Source of the DNA: Blastocatellia bacterium
GTDB taxonomy: Bacteria; Acidobacteriota; Blastocatellia; HR10; J050
DNA length: 64,000 nucleotides
Assembly: GCA_026985075.1 (NCBI GenBank)
Contig: JALSQX010000020.1
Span: 62,001-126,000 of the forward strand
Direction: 5' to 3'
Shown in pieces: positions 61,703-64,000 of the stretch. The first letter of the stretch is position 1. Each line of letters opens with the position of its first letter. Below the pieces are notes generated by a model. The model did no database searches. It was not told the DNA's origin and saw only the letters and a program-made list of their open reading frames with translations. The translations under genes and the position numbers were made by a program.

Positions 61703-63547
61703 TCAGCGTGTCGGTTGAGCGAGCCGAAGGATGAAGAGGCCACTGGAGCCCGCAGCCAGATAGACGGTGCGGCCCGAAGCGGCCACATCCACCGGCGTCA
61801 CCGGCGGCGTGGTGAGCGAGCCGACCTCAATGGGTTGAGCGGGATTACTCACATCGACAACGCGCAGACCGCGATTATCGGCGATCAAGGCCAGATCGCC
61901 CAGAAGCGTGATGGCTTGCGCCGGCGCGGGCGTGAGAAATTGCCCACGAGCGCGCGGCTGAGCGAGATCGCCGATGTCGACGATCCGCACACCATTGCGC
62001 CCATCGGCGATATAGACCAGATCTCCGGCCACGGCGACGCCTACGGCTTGCGTCGGTCGATCGATTTCCAGCAATGGCCGGGGCGCGCTGGGATCGCTCA
62101 CGTCGACGATCCAGAGCGAGAGCAGATCGACCAGATACGCCCGCGTGCCCTGAATGGCGACATCCTGCGCCGATCCCGGTGTACGAAAGATACCGACCTC
62201 GCGGGGCGCATCGGGATCGCTGACATCGAAAATGCGCAATCCCGCGCGATCGGCGGCGACGTAGGCGAAGGAGCCCGATATGGCGACCGCCCGCGCAAAA
62301 GTGGGCGTCGGCGCCGCACCACGGCGGCGAGGATGACGGGGATCGCTCAGGTCGATGATTTCCAGTCCGGAGACGCCGCCAGCAACGTAAGCCAGATCGC
62401 CGACGATGGTCGCGTCACACGCCCCTCCGAGCGAGGGGATGGTCGCCAGTTCCTGAGGCTGCTGCGGATCGCTGACATCGATGACCGTCACGCCATTGGT
62501 CAAATCAGTGACCACGGCGAGTCCTTCAGTCGAAGCCACACCAGAGGCCAGACCCGACGCCGGAATGGCACCTCGTTCTCGAGGCTGACGCGGCACGCTC
62601 ACATCGATGATGCGGGTGCCGGCACCGGCATTGGCGACATAGAGGCGCTCCTGGTCTAATGCCACTCCCAGCGCGCTGTCCGACAGGGCGAGTTGCGCCT
62701 CTTCCTGCGGATTGCGGGGATCGCTGACGTCGATGACGAATACTCCGGCGAACTCATCGATGGCAAAAACCCGGTTTCCTCCGACCACGAGATCGCGCGG
62801 GCCCAGCGCATCGAGCGTGCCGAGCCACTGCGGTTGTGTGGGATCGCTGATATCGACGATATGCAATCCGCCGAACTCATCGGCAATGTAGGCCAGATGG
62901 CCGACGGGCACGGCGCGCCACGCTTTGACGGCCACATCGATGGTGGCGATCTCAGAGAGGTGCGCTGGATCGCTGGCATCAACGATATGGACGCCGGTAA
63001 AACCGGCGGCTACAAAAGCGAGAGTATCGGCCACCGTCACTCCCAACACCGCATCGGACGTACGGAGCACTCCTAACGATCGGGGATTCTCTGAATCGCT
63101 GACATCCAGCGTCCTCAGACCGGTTCCTTCACCCAGGTAGACCACGTTTCCGGAAAAAGTCACCGCGTTCACCGGGGTGAGCGTGGGAAAGGACCCGCGT
63201 ACGCGTGGGGTCAGCGGATCGCTCACATCGACGATGAACAGCCCCGCCTGACCGGCAGCCACATAAAGGAGCGTTCCCGAAAGGGCGAGATCGACGCTCG
63301 GTCCCGGTAGAGAGAGGCGCGAGAGCACAACCGGATGCGCCGGATCACTCACATCGGCGATGATGAGCCCTCCGCCAGTGGCCACGTAAACGCGATCACC
63401 CTGAACGGCCACATCCTGGGCCGGGCCCGAAAGCGCCCGAGCCAGGAGCTGCACATTTCCCGCCGGAGATTGCCCGGATATACTCCCAATGCTCGCGAGC
63501 ACCAAACAGGCGGCGACGAGGCAAAATAGAATCTTCTTCCCCTTCAT
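61703..63547 (-). CDS. Secreted LVIVD-repeat beta-propeller protein
   Basis: The 614-residue protein begins with a signal peptide (ILFCLVAACLVLASIG) and consists of about 13 consecutive 43-residue repeats of the type YVAxxxxGLxIVDVSDPxxP, an LVIVD-repeat array forming one or two beta-propellers at the cell surface. Such proteins are thought to bind ligands or surfaces. The ATG at 63547 has GGAGGG upstream. A promoter precedes it. No catalytic motif is visible. Confidence 0.88.
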   Translation of the reverse strand: MKGKKILFCLVAACLVLASIGSISGQSPAGNVQLLARALSGPAQDVAVQGDRVYVATGGGLIIADVSDPAHPVVLSRLSLPGPSVDLALSGTLLYVAAGQAGLFIVDVSDPLTPRVRGSFPTLTPVNAVTFSGNVVYLGEGTGLRTLDVSDSENPRSLGVLRTSDAVLGVTVADTLAFVAAGFTGVHIVDASDPAHLSEIATIDVAVKAWRAVPVGHLAYIADEFGGLHIVDISDPTQPQWLGTLDALGPRDLVVGGNRVFAIDEFAGVFVIDVSDPRNPQEEAQLALSDSALGVALDQERLYVANAGAGTRIIDVSVPRQPRERGAIPASGLASGVASTEGLAVVTDLTNGVTVIDVSDPQQPQELATIPSLGGACDATIVGDLAYVAGGVSGLEIIDLSDPRHPRRRGAAPTPTFARAVAISGSFAYVAADRAGLRIFDVSDPDAPREVGIFRTPGSAQDVAIQGTRAYLVDLLSLWIVDVSDPSAPRPLLEIDRPTQAVGVAVAGDLVYIADGRNGVRIVDIGDLAQPRARGQFLTPAPAQAITLLGDLALIADNRGLRVVDVSNPAQPIEVGSLTTPPVTPVDVAASGRTVYLAAGSSGLFILRLAQPTR

Positions 63548-63599
63548 GAATCCTCCCTCCCCAACAGTTTTCATCTCCCACCGTTTCCGGGCCAGGGGA

Positions 63600-63629
63600 A
63601 TTCTACCCGTTGGCGGTTGTATTTTTCAA
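63600..63629 (-). promoter_or_regulatory. Promoter of the LVIVD-repeat gene
   Basis: On the minus strand TTGAAA (63624-63629) and TAGAAT (63600-63605) are 18 bp apart; the leader would be about 46 nt. Confidence 0.6.
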
Positions 63630-63723
63630 CACGTATGTGAAACGAGTCTTCGTTTCCGATCGGGACGAAAAGCTTCTCCGACTCGTGCGCGCGAGGGGAA
63701 GAGATGCTCAGGCGGCGCTGCCC

Positions 63724-64000
63724 TCACTTCCGCAAAATGCGTTTCAATTGCCAATCGCCGGAATGAATGGGGACCATGGATTGGCGGTCGAACCATCGCC
63801 CGAATTTCGCTTTCAACTCCTGCGCCTTGGCCGGGCGAATTTCCACGAGGTTCCTTCGTTCTCCAGGGTCAGAGGCCAGATCATAGAGCTCGAAGGTATG
63901 ACCGATGAGATCGTAAAGGAGCTTCCACCGGCCATCGATCATGGCCCAGGTATAAAAATGAGGCTCGGGGAGATTCCTCGGCGTCTCGCTGAAGATGAGG
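63724..64000 (-). CDS. Sulfatase, C-terminal end (gene continues past the window)
   Basis: Ninety-two codons of a type I sulfatase tail are visible: IFSETPRNLPEPHF, DGRWKLLYDLI and the family ending FELYDLASDPGERRNLV, before the stop at 63724. The catalytic N-terminal part with the formylglycine motif lies beyond base 64000, so activity cannot be judged. It is a second sulfatase besides the Tat-exported one at 11.4-12.8 kb. Confidence 0.85.
   Translation of the reverse strand, partial: LIFSETPRNLPEPHFYTWAMIDGRWKLLYDLIGHTFELYDLASDPGERRNLVEIRPAKAQELKAKFGRWFDRQSMVPIHSGDWQLKRILRK

Noticed and set aside
1-64000. tRNA, rRNA or tmRNA genes
   Set aside because: No cloverleaf-forming or rRNA-like stretch was recognised on reading the intergenic regions; a covariance-model search would be decisive.

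Overview
The window is a 64 kb piece of a GC-rich bacterial chromosome (roughly 60% GC by eye) with densely packed genes and no rRNA, tRNA, CRISPR array, phage or transposase that I could see. The gene mix (2-oxoacid:ferredoxin oxidoreductase, LutABC, a 2-KASIII/ACP module, many ASPIC/UnbV FG-GAP proteins, sulfatases, paired secreted amidohydrolases, palindromic intergenic repeats) is most like an Acidobacteriota genome, perhaps a thermophilic Blastocatellia-type lineage; that placement is inference from gene content, not a computed phylogeny.

Layout. 0-3.2 kb: thiSG, lipB with an overlapping small P-loop ATPase, and a CDGSH Fe-S protein. 3.5-7 kb: korAB behind a leader that holds a promoter, a 34-codon reading frame and an intrinsic terminator. 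7.1-10 kb: radical SAM enzyme, a SEX4-like dual-specificity phosphatase and an EEP-fold hydrolase. 10-14.6 kb: HU, low-molecular-weight phosphatase, a Tat-exported sulfatase, a queuosine-precursor transporter and vapBC. 14.8-20.5 kb: adenosine deaminase, two overlapping exported amidohydrolases and an 8-oxoguanine-deaminase-like enzyme, a nucleobase/amidohydrolase neighbourhood. 20.6-31.5 kb: lutABC, a coiled-coil nuclease-like protein, metallo-beta-lactamase hydrolase, exported alpha/beta hydrolase, VOC protein, an NrdD-like protein lacking the expected radical glycine, and a 3D-domain wall protein.

32.6-61.6 kb is the most unusual part: an envelope-glycan/lipid region. A minus-strand block carries a GT4 glycosyltransferase, a Wzx-type flippase, a LpxL-like acyltransferase, a lipoprotein, a small membrane protein and six paralogous alkaline-phosphatase-superfamily (type I phosphodiesterase) proteins that all end in the same short RLxxLGY-type tail. 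It is followed by a plus-strand operon of ACP, two tandem KASIII enzymes, a left-handed beta-helix acyltransferase and a GT2 glycosyltransferase, flanked by three exported ASPIC/UnbV FG-GAP proteins and a polytopic membrane protein. My working hypothesis is one pathway in which a dedicated acyl chain is built on the ACP, put on a sugar, and the glycolipid or glycan is assembled, flipped and edited by the phosphodiesterases.

Between the divergent FG-GAP gene and the ACP operon sits a 1.5 kb hicBA toxin-antitoxin block (one intact pair, one decayed pair) bounded by a perfect 45-bp direct repeat that contains part of the FG-GAP promoter. Removing the block plus one repeat restores a compact divergent promoter region, so it looks like an insertion into a shared regulatory region. 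The last 4 kb hold an LVIVD-repeat secreted protein and the 3-prime end of a second sulfatase.
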